A stretch of 64,000 bases of DNA, taken from the NCBI GenBank assembly GCA_001804805.1, contig MHBH01000020.1, positions 1 to 64,000 on the forward strand, read 5' to 3'. Made by a program: the position numbers and the translations under genes. A model generated the notes under the pieces. It ran no database searches, was not told where the DNA came from, and was given only the letters and a program-made list of their open reading frames with translations. How positions within the stretch are numbered: position 1 is the first letter of the stretch; every line of letters begins with the position of its first letter. Of this stretch, positions 32,901 through 41,772 are shown one piece after another. Source of the stretch: Lentisphaerae bacterium GWF2_49_21. GTDB taxonomy: Bacteria > Verrucomicrobiota > Lentisphaeria > Victivallales > GWF2-50-93.

Positions 32901-33440
32901 GAAGATGCCGCACTTGTAGATGTCCTGTCCGGACAGCGACTTTGCGATTATGCCGGAGAACATTCCGAGGATCACGGCGAGCATGGTGAGCATTTCCTTC
33001 AGGCCGTTGACATGGGAGATCTCCTTTTCGCCGAAGGACTCCGGGAGCATTCCATTCAGCACCGGGCTGAAGAAGGCGCTTTGGGCGGCAAGCAGGAACA
33101 TTATGAGTGCAAGCGGGGTGGAGCCCCAGGTTGCGAATTTCGCGAGACATATCGTGCCGGCAAGCATGAAGAACAGTTCGATGAACTTTATTATCACTAT
33201 CACGTTCCGTTTTGAAAAACGATCGGCGAAATATCCAGCGGGGGAGGGGAACAATATGAAGGGCAGGGCGTAGACCATGGTTATAATCGAGATGAAGGCG
33301 GAATTCTCGGATGAGCTGGATTCAGCCCCCACGACCGTGAATATGGCGACAGCTCTGAACGCATGATCGTTGAACACCCCGAAGAACTGTGCAACTGCCA
33401 GCGGAAAGAATCTTTTCCAGATACCGGAATCCTGTGACAT
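29940..33440 (-). CDS. LplT-PlsC-Aas triple fusion: lysophospholipid transporter, acyltransferase and acyl-ACP synthetase
   Basis: 1166 residues, three enzymes in one chain. Residues 1 to about 430 form a major-facilitator transporter like LplT (AQFFGVFNDHAFRA, AGYFADRFSKRN). About 450-640 is a PlsC acyltransferase with ANHVSYVDGLL (NHxxxxD) and VCVFPEGKISRNG. From about 690 an AMP-forming ligase has LLFSSGSTGSPKGVMLSHRN, GYGCTELSPVV and WYNTGDIAKVD. The expected role is flipping lysophospholipid inward and re-acylating it, as E. coli LplT plus Aas do from separate genes. GGGGAT precedes the ATG. No operon partner; downstream tandem hairpins. Inner membrane. Confidence 0.92.
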   Translation of the reverse strand: MSQDSGIWKRFFPLAVAQFFGVFNDHAFRAVAIFTVVGAESSSSENSAFISIITMVYALPFILFPSPAGYFADRFSKRNVIVIIKFIELFFMLAGTICLAKFATWGSTPLALIMFLLAAQSAFFSPVLNGMLPESFGEKEISHVNGLKEMLTMLAVILGMFSGIIAKSLSGQDIYKCGIFLSCFSLAAFIISLKIIPGLSANPKTRWSWNWFKGYVEGFRLVKEKRPIFLCILGDAFFTAIGTGVQALLIVHAKYALKLEKEIEQGIIQLMLAFGVGFGCYLAGRLSGKKVELGIVPFGAIGLSVFLILMIVFPGGMVLLPEIPKIGQLGVYPLMLTHVFLLGICGGLFVVPQRAYIQNKTDPVTRGTLLANANVLCFGAMIISGLLMLVLTGGTEKVDAKDFFTHIQGFFLTLPASTLMIAMSFATIFATVYACILLPEFMLRFFVVLLTNTIYKIKLEGEDNIPQTGPALLVANHVSYVDGLLITSCSSRFVRFLMYKDYYSLTFLSRVFKLYGFIEVPPVEMKDRMPQVYETTKNALRNGEVVCVFPEGKISRNGVMDEFREGFRKMIPEELDVPVIPVRLGLLWGSIFSYYYGKLRIRMPMEFPHPASVTIGKPVPKTKNAFELREIMTELGAETESRPRDSERPLHYQFAKYARFHPFQRILFEANGKSRNNFSVLVRAAVLSREIRRLSAENRKYVGVLLPNTIGTAIATLAVMMADKVPAMLNYTSSPKAMDEAIRKANLDCILTSRIFIQKIGIEPRPEMVFAEDLIKNIPSSRIVFWGFLAAILPHQELMNILSPVTHRQVFHTAVLLFSSGSTGSPKGVMLSHRNINSNVYSFYRIVGWDRKVDSILGNLPLFHSFGINTCFWVPLMTGTKVVYVTNPVDAAASGKAIQEQKLSVLLATPTFLQLYMKKCTGEQFKSLRLVIVGAEKLRMDIARKFKDMTGLTPLEGYGCTELSPVVSFNISNSILDLGTEVGKPGSVGMPMPGICVRIVDPQTMKPLPPNTEGLMLVKGPNVMQGYLGDTEKTAEVIKDGWYNTGDIAKVDTDDRITITGRLSRFSKIGGEMVPHELVENAIQELLETETRAVAVSSAPDEAKGEKLVVFYTEMKLTPEEIIKKLREDNLPNLWIPKAENFRKIEKFPLLGSGKLDLAELKKLLS

Positions 33441-33587
33441 TAAAAATCCCCAAGTTTTACTTCAGATTGTTAGAGGTTTCCTTTAGCCGCTTTGCCCTCA
33501 AAATCGGAATTCAGGTTAAAAACAGTTGAATAACATAATACTTAAATCAAATTATGGTAAGTAAAAAATAAAAATCAGGGCGATCTT

Positions 33588-34181
33588 ATGGAAAATAAAT
33601 TAAAGAAGCCGATGAAGCTGTTTTTGCTGTCTTTATTGGTGGGGCTGGCCAATATGGGATGCGCCAGCTATCAGGAGATGTATAAACCCACTCCTTCAGG
33701 GGTAATCGAGGAAAAGGAGATACCAGAAGCAAGAGTCATCCAGACAGAATCCAAGTATCAATATTACAACGATAAGAGTTTTGAGAAAATGTTCTCCGAC
33801 ATGGAGTATTACATGCAGAGAAGGAGGATGGAAATGACGCTTCCGATTGAAGCTGAAATACTCAAGACTAAGAACGTATTGCGGTTTTATACCGGAGACG
33901 CTGACAAGGACAAGGATTTGAAGGGCTCCTCAATAGTCAAGGTGCTTGCCAAACCCAGGAAAACTGTCATGTCAATGGGGGCGAGGGGTTCTTACAACCA
34001 GAGGAATTTTGACAAGACCAGTGCTGAGCTGTGGACATGGGTCAAGCAGAATCCGAAATATCGCAAGAAGGCCGAACCATATGCGGTGTTCTGGGATCCT
34101 TCGTTCAAATTGTGGTTCTTGAAAAGGTATGAGGTGCATATTGAGGTGGAGAAAGTGGTGCCGGTTGATGAGATGAAGTGA
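33588..34181 (+). CDS. Lipoprotein of unknown function
   Basis: 197 residues. A membrane leader (KLFLLSLLVGLANMGCAS) ends in a lipobox with Cys, so the mature protein is lipid-anchored. The rest is charged, with a tyrosine-rich stretch (YQYYNDKSFEKMF), DMEYYMQRRRMEMT and a lysine-rich middle (YTGDADKDKDLK). No family recognised. It stands alone between the triple-fusion gene and glgC. Sorting to the outer membrane is likely but not shown. Confidence 0.8.
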   Translation: MENKLKKPMKLFLLSLLVGLANMGCASYQEMYKPTPSGVIEEKEIPEARVIQTESKYQYYNDKSFEKMFSDMEYYMQRRRMEMTLPIEAEILKTKNVLRFYTGDADKDKDLKGSSIVKVLAKPRKTVMSMGARGSYNQRNFDKTSAELWTWVKQNPKYRKKAEPYAVFWDPSFKLWFLKRYEVHIEVEKVVPVDEMK

Positions 34182-34314
34182 TTGTTTCAGGAAAACCGGC
34201 ATTGGAAGCATCTTTTTCAGAGTCCATGGAATCAGGTGTTCACCCCCTTGAAATTAATTGAGAAACAGGGTATCTTGCTAAACGAAAGAGTCGTACCATA
34301 AATGAGGTTGGGAA

Positions 34315-35604
34315 ATGAATGTTTCAGTTCTTGGAATGATACTTGCCGGAGGTGAAGGATCCAGGCTTCATCCGCTTACGATGGAAAGAGCCAAGCCGGC
34401 TGTTCCGTTCGGCGGAAAATACAGGATCATAGACTTCGTCCTCAGCAATTTCATCAACAGTGGCATAAGCAGCATGTTTGTTCTTACCCAGTTCCGCTCC
34501 CAGAGCCTTATGGAACACATCATCAACGGATGGAATATTGCCGGAACCCATGGCAAGGGACGTTTCATCATCCCCGTCCCCGCCCAGATGCGCACCGAGG
34601 ACAAGCGCTGGTTCATCGGAACTGCCGACGCCATCTACCAGAGCATACACCTTATCGAGGACTTCGCTCCCGATCTCGTCGCTGTATTCGGAGGCGACCA
34701 TATCTACAGGATGGACATAAGCCAGATGGTTGATTTCCACTGCCAGTCAAATGCAATTGCGACAATTTCCGCCATCCCTGTCCCGATACAGGAGGCTTCG
34801 AGTTTCGGAGTCATGCAGGTCGACAAGGACTGGAGGATAATTGGGTTCCAGGAAAAGCCAAAGGATCCGACGCCTATTCCCGGGGATCCTAAAATGGCGC
34901 TTGTCTCCATGGGCAACTACACGTTCAACTCCAGGGATCTTCTCGGGCTTCTGAGGAATGACGCCAAAGACAAGAAGAGCAGCCATGACTTCGGCAAGGA
35001 CATCCTGCCGTCTCTCGTGAGCAGCGGACGGCTTTTCGCCTACAACTTCTATCTCAACAAGGTGCCAGGGCAGAAGGACGCCTCCCACTATTGGAGGGAT
35101 GTCGGAACATTGCAGTCCTATTTCTGGGCGAACATGGATCTGAGAATGCCCGAGCCCCAGCTTGATCTTTACAATAAGAAATGGCCCGTTTACAATTATC
35201 ATCTCAGCCTTCCTGCCGCGAAGTTCGTACATAACGAGGAAGTAAGCCCCACCGGCCTTCCAAGGATCGGAAAAGCCGTAAATTCCCTCGTGTGCGACGG
35301 CTGTATCGTATCTGGAAGCACTGTCAGCAACTCGGTTCTCTTCAACATGGTCCATGTCCACAGCTACGCTACCGTCCATAACAGCATCCTTCTCAATGAC
35401 GTCGAGATCGGCGAGAGATGTCTTGTCAGGAACGCGATAATAGATAAACATGTCATTCTTCCTCCTGGAGCAACAGTCGGATATGACAGGGAAGAGGATG
35501 AAAGCAAATATTTCGTCACTGATCTCGATCCCCAGAAGAAGACCTGGCTGACTGTCATACAGAAACAGCGCAGCGTCGAAAAGCTTCCTCCGATCGGACT
35601 TTGA
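34315..35604 (+). CDS. glgC: Glucose-1-phosphate adenylyltransferase
   Basis: 429 residues; makes ADP-glucose for glycogen. ILAGGEGSRLHPLTMERAKP and PAVPFGGKYRIIDFVLSNFI are the nucleotide and allosteric-site signatures, GTADAIYQ and VAVFGGDHIYRMD the catalytic pocket, and the C-terminal left-handed beta-helix shows hexad-like repeats (SNSVLFNMVHVHSYATVHNS). Normal length. GAGG precedes the ATG. No other glycogen gene nearby; yebC follows after 102 bases. Cytosolic. Confidence 0.96.
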   Translation: MNVSVLGMILAGGEGSRLHPLTMERAKPAVPFGGKYRIIDFVLSNFINSGISSMFVLTQFRSQSLMEHIINGWNIAGTHGKGRFIIPVPAQMRTEDKRWFIGTADAIYQSIHLIEDFAPDLVAVFGGDHIYRMDISQMVDFHCQSNAIATISAIPVPIQEASSFGVMQVDKDWRIIGFQEKPKDPTPIPGDPKMALVSMGNYTFNSRDLLGLLRNDAKDKKSSHDFGKDILPSLVSSGRLFAYNFYLNKVPGQKDASHYWRDVGTLQSYFWANMDLRMPEPQLDLYNKKWPVYNYHLSLPAAKFVHNEEVSPTGLPRIGKAVNSLVCDGCIVSGSTVSNSVLFNMVHVHSYATVHNSILLNDVEIGERCLVRNAIIDKHVILPPGATVGYDREEDESKYFVTDLDPQKKTWLTVIQKQRSVEKLPPIGL

Positions 35605-35706
35605 AGAACGAACCTGGGGATCGGCGGTCAATCAGGCATGGGTGCCAACTCTCACAAATCACTAAATCACCAAATCTTAAAATCATCAAATAGTCAGAGG
35701 TAATTA

Positions 35707-36471
35707 ATGTCCGGACACAGCAAATGGGCGAATATCAAGCACAGGAAAGGCGCGGCCGATGCCAAGAAAGGCAAGGTCTTCTCCCGCCTGGCGAAGGAAA
35801 TAATGGTTTCCGTCAAGCATGGAGGAAAGGATGTCTCGGCCAATACGAGGCTTAGGACAGCCCTGACGGCTGCAAGAAACGCGAACATGCCCAGGGACAA
35901 TATCGACAGGGCGATCAAAAAAGGCGCAGGAGAGAGCGGGGAATCCGTAAACTACGAGAGCATATTCTATGAAGGCTGGTGCAACGGCTTCGCGATTCTC
36001 GCAGAATGCCTTACCGAAAACAAGAACAGGACCGCCAGCGACGTGAGAATGTTGTACGACAGGGGCAACGGCACTCTTGCCGGCGGAGGTTCCGTCACCC
36101 GGTTGTTCCATCGCAAGGCCCATTTTGTAGTCAAAGGCGAAAATGCCGACGAGGACAAGCTTATGAACATTGTCCTTGATGCAGGTGCAGATGACATTGA
36201 GGTCGATTCAGGCGTTGCCGAGATCTGGGGTCCGCAGGAAGCCTATGACGCCATTTCAAAGGCCCTTGAAAATGCGAAGATCGCAACTGAGGAGTCCGGA
36301 ATAGTCCAGAAGCCTGACACGCTTATGGAAGTGACTGAGCCTGAGATTGCGAAGAGAGTTCTCAACCTTATTGAGACGCTCGAAGAATATGATGATATCC
36401 AGGCGGTCTATACCAACATCGACATCCCGGATGAAGTCCTCGAAAAGCTTGCAGCGGAGCAGGAGAAGTAG
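35707..36471 (+). CDS. yebC: YebC/PmpR family protein
   Basis: 254 residues, full length. MSGHSKWANIKHRKGAADAK and GKVFSRLAKEIMVSVKHGGK are the strong N-terminal signature; GPGGVAIL-like text and AGADDIEVDSG appear later. The family acts as a transcription regulator in some species and as a translation factor relieving stalling at proline-rich sequences in others. AGAGG upstream of the ATG. Ends 92 bases from the convergent Tad operon. Confidence 0.96.
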   Translation: MSGHSKWANIKHRKGAADAKKGKVFSRLAKEIMVSVKHGGKDVSANTRLRTALTAARNANMPRDNIDRAIKKGAGESGESVNYESIFYEGWCNGFAILAECLTENKNRTASDVRMLYDRGNGTLAGGGSVTRLFHRKAHFVVKGENADEDKLMNIVLDAGADDIEVDSGVAEIWGPQEAYDAISKALENAKIATEESGIVQKPDTLMEVTEPEIAKRVLNLIETLEEYDDIQAVYTNIDIPDEVLEKLAAEQEK

Positions 36472-36563
36472 GAACGTGCCGGAGAGCACTCGAATTACGA
36501 ACAGTTGAATGTCGAATTGCGATGTTATGCCGGTAGAACATTCAATAAGGCATAGGAAGCGGC

Positions 36564-36935
36564 CTATTCTTCCTTATCTGTTTTTTCTATTGAATCGAGC
36601 CGGATATGCAGATCAAAAACCCAGGCTATCCTGACTTTGTCGCCGACCGTCAATTTTGAGATCTTTTCCATCATTGCCTTGTCGAATCCAATTAAATGGT
36701 TAGTTGAGTCTTTTTCCTGTTTCACATAGAAGACTATGGTTTTCTTGTCACCTTTTACTGTAACTCTCCCATTGTCAATCCTTGTTATCGTACCGGAAAA
36801 GGTTCCGCTGTCACCCTTTTTGAACTGTTCAGTGCCCTGGACGGTTATTTCCTTAGGCGGAAGCTGTGTTTGCGCTTGTGCCTGGCAAATGCCTAAAACT
36901 GAGAGAATGGGCAATAAAAATAAGATCTTTAGCAT
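36564..36935 (-). CDS. Small exported protein at the end of the Tad operon
   Basis: 123 residues. Clear signal peptide (LKILFLLPILSVLGICQAQA), then a compact beta-rich domain with GTFSGTITRIDNGRVTVKGD and VGDKVRIAWVFDLHIRLDSI. The strand pattern suggests a small OB- or SH3-like barrel; no family recognised. Starts six bases after the preceding minus-strand gene, so it is the last gene of the Tad operon and may be a periplasmic accessory. Confidence 0.75.
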   Translation of the reverse strand: MLKILFLLPILSVLGICQAQAQTQLPPKEITVQGTEQFKKGDSGTFSGTITRIDNGRVTVKGDKKTIVFYVKQEKDSTNHLIGFDKAMMEKISKLTVGDKVRIAWVFDLHIRLDSIEKTDKEE

Positions 36936-36941
36936 GGCAAC

Positions 36942-38966
36942 CTATTGTTTTATTTTTTTAAGTTCTTTTTCAGCCCATGTGAAATATCTGCTGTCAGAGG
37001 GTGCGTTCTCAAATATCTCCATGAGTATTTTATCTGCTTCTTCAGGGGAGTTCTGCCTGGCAGAATCATATCGGGCATAAAGGCCTGCGCATTTTTTATT
37101 CAGCCCCTTTTTAATAATTTCCATTTTATCATATACGGCTCCGTGATTGAAATCATCCTGCAGTGCCGATACTGTCAAAATCAAGTTTTCGGCCTCAATG
37201 CACTTCTTCAGGGCTTCAGGAGTGATGTCCTCAGGCAGGCCCGTGACCTTGCCGTCGACGAACTCTTTTATCTCACGGCCGACATGGACTATTGTCGGAG
37301 GTGTTTTATCCTTCATATCCGGATTCATGCCTGTCCTCAGACCGGAAAGAAATTTCACAAGGAGCGCCAGCGCCTCAATGTTTTCAGGATTGTTCTTCCA
37401 TGAACGATAGGTTTCACGTATCTTCCCGGCGGAACTTATTGTTTCTTCAGATTCTGAAAGATCCTTCAAGAGGCCTTTGGCTGAATTAGGATCATATTTG
37501 CCTATTTCCGATATGTCTATCTTAAATTTGGAGATTTGAGCCTTGGAATCATCGAGATCAAGTTCGGTCAGGTCCGATGACTCAAGATGCTTTTTCATAT
37601 TTACAATCTTCTGTATAGTTTCAACCTCCCTGAAGATTTCTTCACATTTCGAGGAAAGCGCCTCCAGCTTGTCCTTTTTGAATGATTCAGATAGCGCCTT
37701 CAGTATTTCAATTGCCTTGTCCCAGTCTTCTTTTTCGCATGCCTGGACAAGGGACATGGCATTTTCAAAGTATCCCAGGACAATTTTTATATTTACAATG
37801 ACCGCAGGGGCCTTCCTGAGGAACATTGAACTGGCTTTCAAGTCGAATTGCCTGCATTCATACTTGCTGATTTTAGCCATTTCATCTTCAATTTCACGCT
37901 TGGCGCTGGTAATGTAGAGCGTATAAAGTCTGAGATTTGCAATTGGAGCCTTTTCTTCCGAATCAGGAAGAGGATCGATAAGCAGGTTTTCTATGGCCTT
38001 CAGCTTCCTCCTGTGAAAATCGAGGAGTTCCATTGCGTTGATCTCCGTGGACAGGGCTTCATGGAGCTCCTTGAAATAAGCGTTGTCACTTTTTGAAATG
38101 GGGCTGATTGCTTTGAACGCAAGCAAAAGATCGCCCTTTTGCATGAAAGAAGAAGCTTGATTGAGCAGCTCCTGCTTCCGGGGGATGGAATCCATACTGG
38201 AAGATGCAGGGGCTTTTGATTTTCCTGCTGTAAACAGCATCCCCAGGATTATGATATTTGCAACGACCGCCATGAGTATGAAGAAATTTATAATCCCAGA
38301 TCTGAATTTGTCCCTGTTCGGGATGTCCAGCATTGGAGCTCCGGATTTTAAGATTTCGAATTCCATGTCCTTGTATCTGTATCTTTCAAAGGATTCGGCA
38401 AGGCTTTTGCCGATCAGTTTCTTGCCGACGCTGTTTTCTATCTCGCTGCACAGGGGCATGATGACAGGAATGTCGTCACCGGCGGACACTGAAAGTATTT
38501 TGGTGTTTTCAGGGAGGCCTGCCGGCTTTATTTCCGAATCGTCTGTCGAACCAATTATATTATCGCCGATGCAAAGCTGGAATATCTGGGGGGCCGGCTC
38601 TTTTGACGAGAAGGAAATGCTGTAGGATGAAAGCGGCCTTTGTGAGGAGAAGATAATATAGCAGTTACCAAAAAACAGTTTCATCCCATGCGACAACGGG
38701 ACGCAGGAGACGGATTTCCCCGACACATCATTCAAGTCCCCTTCCTTTTCCGGATTTATGGCAATCCAGGCCGTCTCCTGTCGTGCGATTGCGAAATGGG
38801 CGTCCTTGACATTTGGAAGATCCTTTTTGAATTCAGCAAGCGAAATATCGCAATGCTCGGAAACTCCGACGGTGATGGAGTCCCTGGATTCATCAAGGAT
38901 GTATTTCCCTAGGAGGATGTCCGGTTTCCTGTAAATCCTGCATTCTGTATGGTTCTGCTCAGGCAC
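36942..38966 (-). CDS. Membrane protein with two FHA-like domains in the Tad operon
   Basis: 674 residues. Residues about 15-110 and 125-205 look like two divergent forkhead-associated domains (ITVGVSEHCDISLAEFKKDL; LCIGDNIIGSTDDSEI), then one membrane helix at about 224-246 (INFFILMAVVANIIILGM), then some 400 residues of helical, Lys/Glu-rich sequence. Canonical FHA Gly-Arg residues are altered, so phosphopeptide binding is uncertain. The first domains would be cytosolic and the helical part periplasmic. Four bases separate it from the neighbour upstream in the operon. No named Tad component matches. Confidence 0.7.
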   Translation of the reverse strand: MPEQNHTECRIYRKPDILLGKYILDESRDSITVGVSEHCDISLAEFKKDLPNVKDAHFAIARQETAWIAINPEKEGDLNDVSGKSVSCVPLSHGMKLFFGNCYIIFSSQRPLSSYSISFSSKEPAPQIFQLCIGDNIIGSTDDSEIKPAGLPENTKILSVSAGDDIPVIMPLCSEIENSVGKKLIGKSLAESFERYRYKDMEFEILKSGAPMLDIPNRDKFRSGIINFFILMAVVANIIILGMLFTAGKSKAPASSSMDSIPRKQELLNQASSFMQKGDLLLAFKAISPISKSDNAYFKELHEALSTEINAMELLDFHRRKLKAIENLLIDPLPDSEEKAPIANLRLYTLYITSAKREIEDEMAKISKYECRQFDLKASSMFLRKAPAVIVNIKIVLGYFENAMSLVQACEKEDWDKAIEILKALSESFKKDKLEALSSKCEEIFREVETIQKIVNMKKHLESSDLTELDLDDSKAQISKFKIDISEIGKYDPNSAKGLLKDLSESEETISSAGKIRETYRSWKNNPENIEALALLVKFLSGLRTGMNPDMKDKTPPTIVHVGREIKEFVDGKVTGLPEDITPEALKKCIEAENLILTVSALQDDFNHGAVYDKMEIIKKGLNKKCAGLYARYDSARQNSPEEADKILMEIFENAPSDSRYFTWAEKELKKIKQ

Positions 38967-38970
38967 TGTG

Positions 38971-39996
38971 CTATTCCCCTGTGTTTTTCAAGGTGCCCAT
39001 GGTTTTAAGGGCCCATTCCTTTATCGAGATCTCATTTTCAAGTGAAGCCGTCGAGAGCAAGTCTCCGAGAAGCTGTTTCGCCGTATCCGTGTTGTTCAAT
39101 TTGATATACTGCGTTATCTGGCTCTTCATCTTGACAATCATGTCCATCCTTGCTTTCTGTACGGTCTTATAATCCTCCACCAGCTGTTGCCTTTTAGCAT
39201 AAATACAGCCCCCGGTATTGGTCTTGGAAAGCTCCTCCAGCGCGGCTTGGAACGCTTTCATGGAATTAAGGATGTTGTTCGGATTGTCCTTTGAATTCTG
39301 CCAGAGCTCCAGGGCCTGTGAATAGTAAAGTTCTGTTTTCCTGAGGGCCTCGGATTGTTCCGAATAAGCCAGGCTGTCTATGAACGGCCTCTGGTATAGC
39401 GGGATGTTCCAGGGATCTTTCAATTCGATATAATTCTTCATTAGCAGGCAGACGCGCTTCTGCCTTGAATCTCCGGGAGTCATGCAGGTTGCCGCATAGA
39501 CGAACCTCTGTTCGCGTGAAAAGAATATCATCCCTGTCCCGTTCTTGGCGCCGGGAAAGGTCTCGTAGTCGAAATTGATGCAGTGCAATCCTGCGAACTT
39601 GCCCTGTCCAATTTCCAAAATACTGATCTGCTTGGATTCCTTTCCATATTTCAGGAGCATGCTTTCGAGAAGCATCTGGATCTGCATCGGATTGAGATCA
39701 AGCGGACTGAATATATTCCTCTCATGTTCCCATATGTCGAGGATGATTGATGAGCCGTCTGTGAAGCTGAAGAAATATGAGTTGTCGAACAGTTCATATT
39801 CCCATCCCGCCGGACATATGATTTCGCACATGGTTCCTGATATCCTTTTCGCGCCCGCCCTTGGGGCGTTGCTGCTCTTCAGGTGATTTATGTAGAAAAG
39901 CATGCCGAGCGCTGTCAGGACAAGGAGGAACAGCACAGCTCCCTTCCAGGAGATGCTTTTCCTTTTTGAAGGCATGTTGATCAAGGATATGGCCAT
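38971..39996 (-). CDS. Single-pass membrane protein in the Tad operon
   Basis: 341 residues from the ATG at 39996, which begins four bases after the tadC stop; an in-frame TTG further up is less likely. One N-terminal helix (AVLFLLVLTALGMLFYINHL) follows a positively charged start, so most of the protein is periplasmic. The middle (FFSFTDGSSIILDIWEHERN, GLHCINFDYETFPGA) is beta-rich, and the last 130 residues are helical with TPR-like spacing (ALRKTELYYSQALELWQNSK), which recalls TadD in role but not clearly in sequence. No family recognised. Confidence 0.7.
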   Translation of the reverse strand: MAISLINMPSKRKSISWKGAVLFLLVLTALGMLFYINHLKSSNAPRAGAKRISGTMCEIICPAGWEYELFDNSYFFSFTDGSSIILDIWEHERNIFSPLDLNPMQIQMLLESMLLKYGKESKQISILEIGQGKFAGLHCINFDYETFPGAKNGTGMIFFSREQRFVYAATCMTPGDSRQKRVCLLMKNYIELKDPWNIPLYQRPFIDSLAYSEQSEALRKTELYYSQALELWQNSKDNPNNILNSMKAFQAALEELSKTNTGGCIYAKRQQLVEDYKTVQKARMDMIVKMKSQITQYIKLNNTDTAKQLLGDLLSTASLENEISIKEWALKTMGTLKNTGE

Positions 39997-40000
39997 GTTT

Positions 40001-40915
40001 TCAGAACCCCGCAAATGCGTTCATCATTGGTTTTATTATCGGTGCGAAAAGTACAATGAATATTCCCGGAAGGATCAACAGGAGCAGCGGGAAAGTTATT
40101 TTTATGACAGTCTTCTGCGCCTCTGTCTCCGCCGAGAGCAGTCTCTTCTTCCTCATGTCGGTTATGGTCTCGCCCAGCATCTGCGAGATGCTTGTTCCCA
40201 TTTCAATGGACTGGGCAAGGGATACGAACACTGTAGACGCTTCGGAGATGTTCATCCTGCTGGATATGTTCACGAGGGCGTCCATGGTTGATATTCCAAG
40301 CCTCAGCTCCCTCTGGAAGATCTTCATTTCCTCTTTGAGGGGGCCCGGGATGTATATGGAGACCAGATAGTTGACCGAAGAATGGAAGTCCAGTCCGGCA
40401 TCGGCGGCGATCTTCAATATGTCCAGGCCGCCGGGAAGCTCCTTCATGAAAAGTTTCCGCCTTGCCTCGGCCTTGCTCTTCAGCATGGAGTCAGGATAGT
40501 AAAAAAGGAGAGCCGAGAAAAGTATTATGACAAGGGCCGCCAGGTCGGCTTCTATGCTGAACATGACTGAAAGTAGAAAGGCCAGGATGGAGAAGATGAA
40601 AGGTATCACGAATTTGAGGGAATATACTTCATAGACGCTGAGACCGTAGAAACCTCCCGCCGTCGTAAACTGCTTCCTGTATTCAGCCAGACCGGAAGAG
40701 ACGAATGAACCAGTGTTCTGCCGTGAGATTACAAATGCGGACAATGGGCTCAGGATTTCCTTGAAAAGCGTTATTGACTTTGATTTTTCAGGTTCAAAAT
40801 CCCTGAACTCGGAGCTTGTCTTCATAAGATAGGCCCTGATCAGCCAGAAGGACAGGATGAAGACTGACAGCCCTCCCGCCGAAACGAATATGATGAGATT
40901 TGAATCTGGTTTCAT
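40001..40915 (-). CDS. tadC: Tad pilus inner-membrane platform protein TadC
   Basis: About 304 residues from the ATG at 40915, which overlaps the tadB stop as ATGA. Type II secretion F-like fold with helices near both ends: IIFVSAGGLSVFILSFWLI, LAALVIILFSALLFYYPD and FPLLLLILPGIFIVLFAPII. GGLDILKIAADAGLDFHSSV and EMGTSISQMLGETITDMRKK are family motifs. With TadB it forms the base on which the CpaF ATPase drives pilin assembly. Confidence 0.9.
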   Translation of the reverse strand: MKPDSNLIIFVSAGGLSVFILSFWLIRAYLMKTSSEFRDFEPEKSKSITLFKEILSPLSAFVISRQNTGSFVSSGLAEYRKQFTTAGGFYGLSVYEVYSLKFVIPFIFSILAFLLSVMFSIEADLAALVIILFSALLFYYPDSMLKSKAEARRKLFMKELPGGLDILKIAADAGLDFHSSVNYLVSIYIPGPLKEEMKIFQRELRLGISTMDALVNISSRMNISEASTVFVSLAQSIEMGTSISQMLGETITDMRKKRLLSAETEAQKTVIKITFPLLLLILPGIFIVLFAPIIKPMMNAFAGF

Positions 40916-41772
40916 ATGTCTATATCCACTATCTTGTTGATCCATATGTAAGCTATCACCTGCATCACAAAGACCGTCAATACGGATCCTACTCCTATGG
41001 GAGAGGCAAGGAACTCAAGCATTTCACCCCTGCGGATCAATGTCATTAGAATGATTATTGTAAAAGGCAGTATTGTCATGATGACCGCCTGCATCCTGCC
41101 CTCCGTCGTCAGGGCGGTGACCTCCTTGTGGAATATTTCCCGTTCCCTTATGAGTTTTGACAGGTTGTGATATGTCTCCGCAAGGTTGCCTCCGTGCTTG
41201 AGGGAAAGTTCGGAGGCTATGGCAATGAGCTTTATGTCCATCAGTCCTGTCCTGGACGCGAAATTATCCAGGGCTTCCGTGAGGCTTTTCCCGAGTTTGC
41301 ATTCATATAGGACAATATTGAACTCCTGAGCCGCCATAGGGGGCATCCTGTCGATGTTCCTGTTTATCGCCTGCTGCAGGTTGAGGCCCGCCCTCAGGGA
41401 ACTGGCAAGTATTTCAAGCGTGCCCGGGAGTTCATCCCCGAGCTTTTCCAGGCGTTTCCTGATCAGGTGCGATATGACCATGTGCGGGACGAAGAGGCCG
41501 AACGCACTCATTGTCAGTCCAAGAATTATGCCGGCCACCACGTTTGCATCCGCCAGCAGAAATCCTACCAGGAAGAGTCCGGAGGACAGGATTATTGTCA
41601 GGCTGACAAGGTTTTCCGGAGGGATTATGGCGTAGATCTGGGAAAGGTCCTTTTGAAACTTATCTGCGGCGGCCTGTTCATAGGACACTTTGGACGTCAG
41701 TATCTTCATAAGAAAGAAGGTGATTACCGATACGGAAATGAAAACCAGCACAAGCGATAGCATGACAGTCAT
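40912..41772 (-). CDS. tadB: Tad pilus inner-membrane platform protein TadB
   Basis: 286 residues. N-terminal helix (MLSLVLVFISVSVITFFLMK), a pair near 60-110, LPGTLEILASSLRAGLNLQQ and CKLGKSLTEALDNFASRTGL in the F domain, ALTTEGRMQAVIMTILPFTI and a closing helix. Shares four bases (ATGA) with cpaF at one end and with tadC at the other, so translation of the three is coupled. Confidence 0.92.
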   Translation of the reverse strand: MTVMLSLVLVFISVSVITFFLMKILTSKVSYEQAAADKFQKDLSQIYAIIPPENLVSLTIILSSGLFLVGFLLADANVVAGIILGLTMSAFGLFVPHMVISHLIRKRLEKLGDELPGTLEILASSLRAGLNLQQAINRNIDRMPPMAAQEFNIVLYECKLGKSLTEALDNFASRTGLMDIKLIAIASELSLKHGGNLAETYHNLSKLIREREIFHKEVTALTTEGRMQAVIMTILPFTIIILMTLIRRGEMLEFLASPIGVGSVLTVFVMQVIAYIWINKIVDIDI

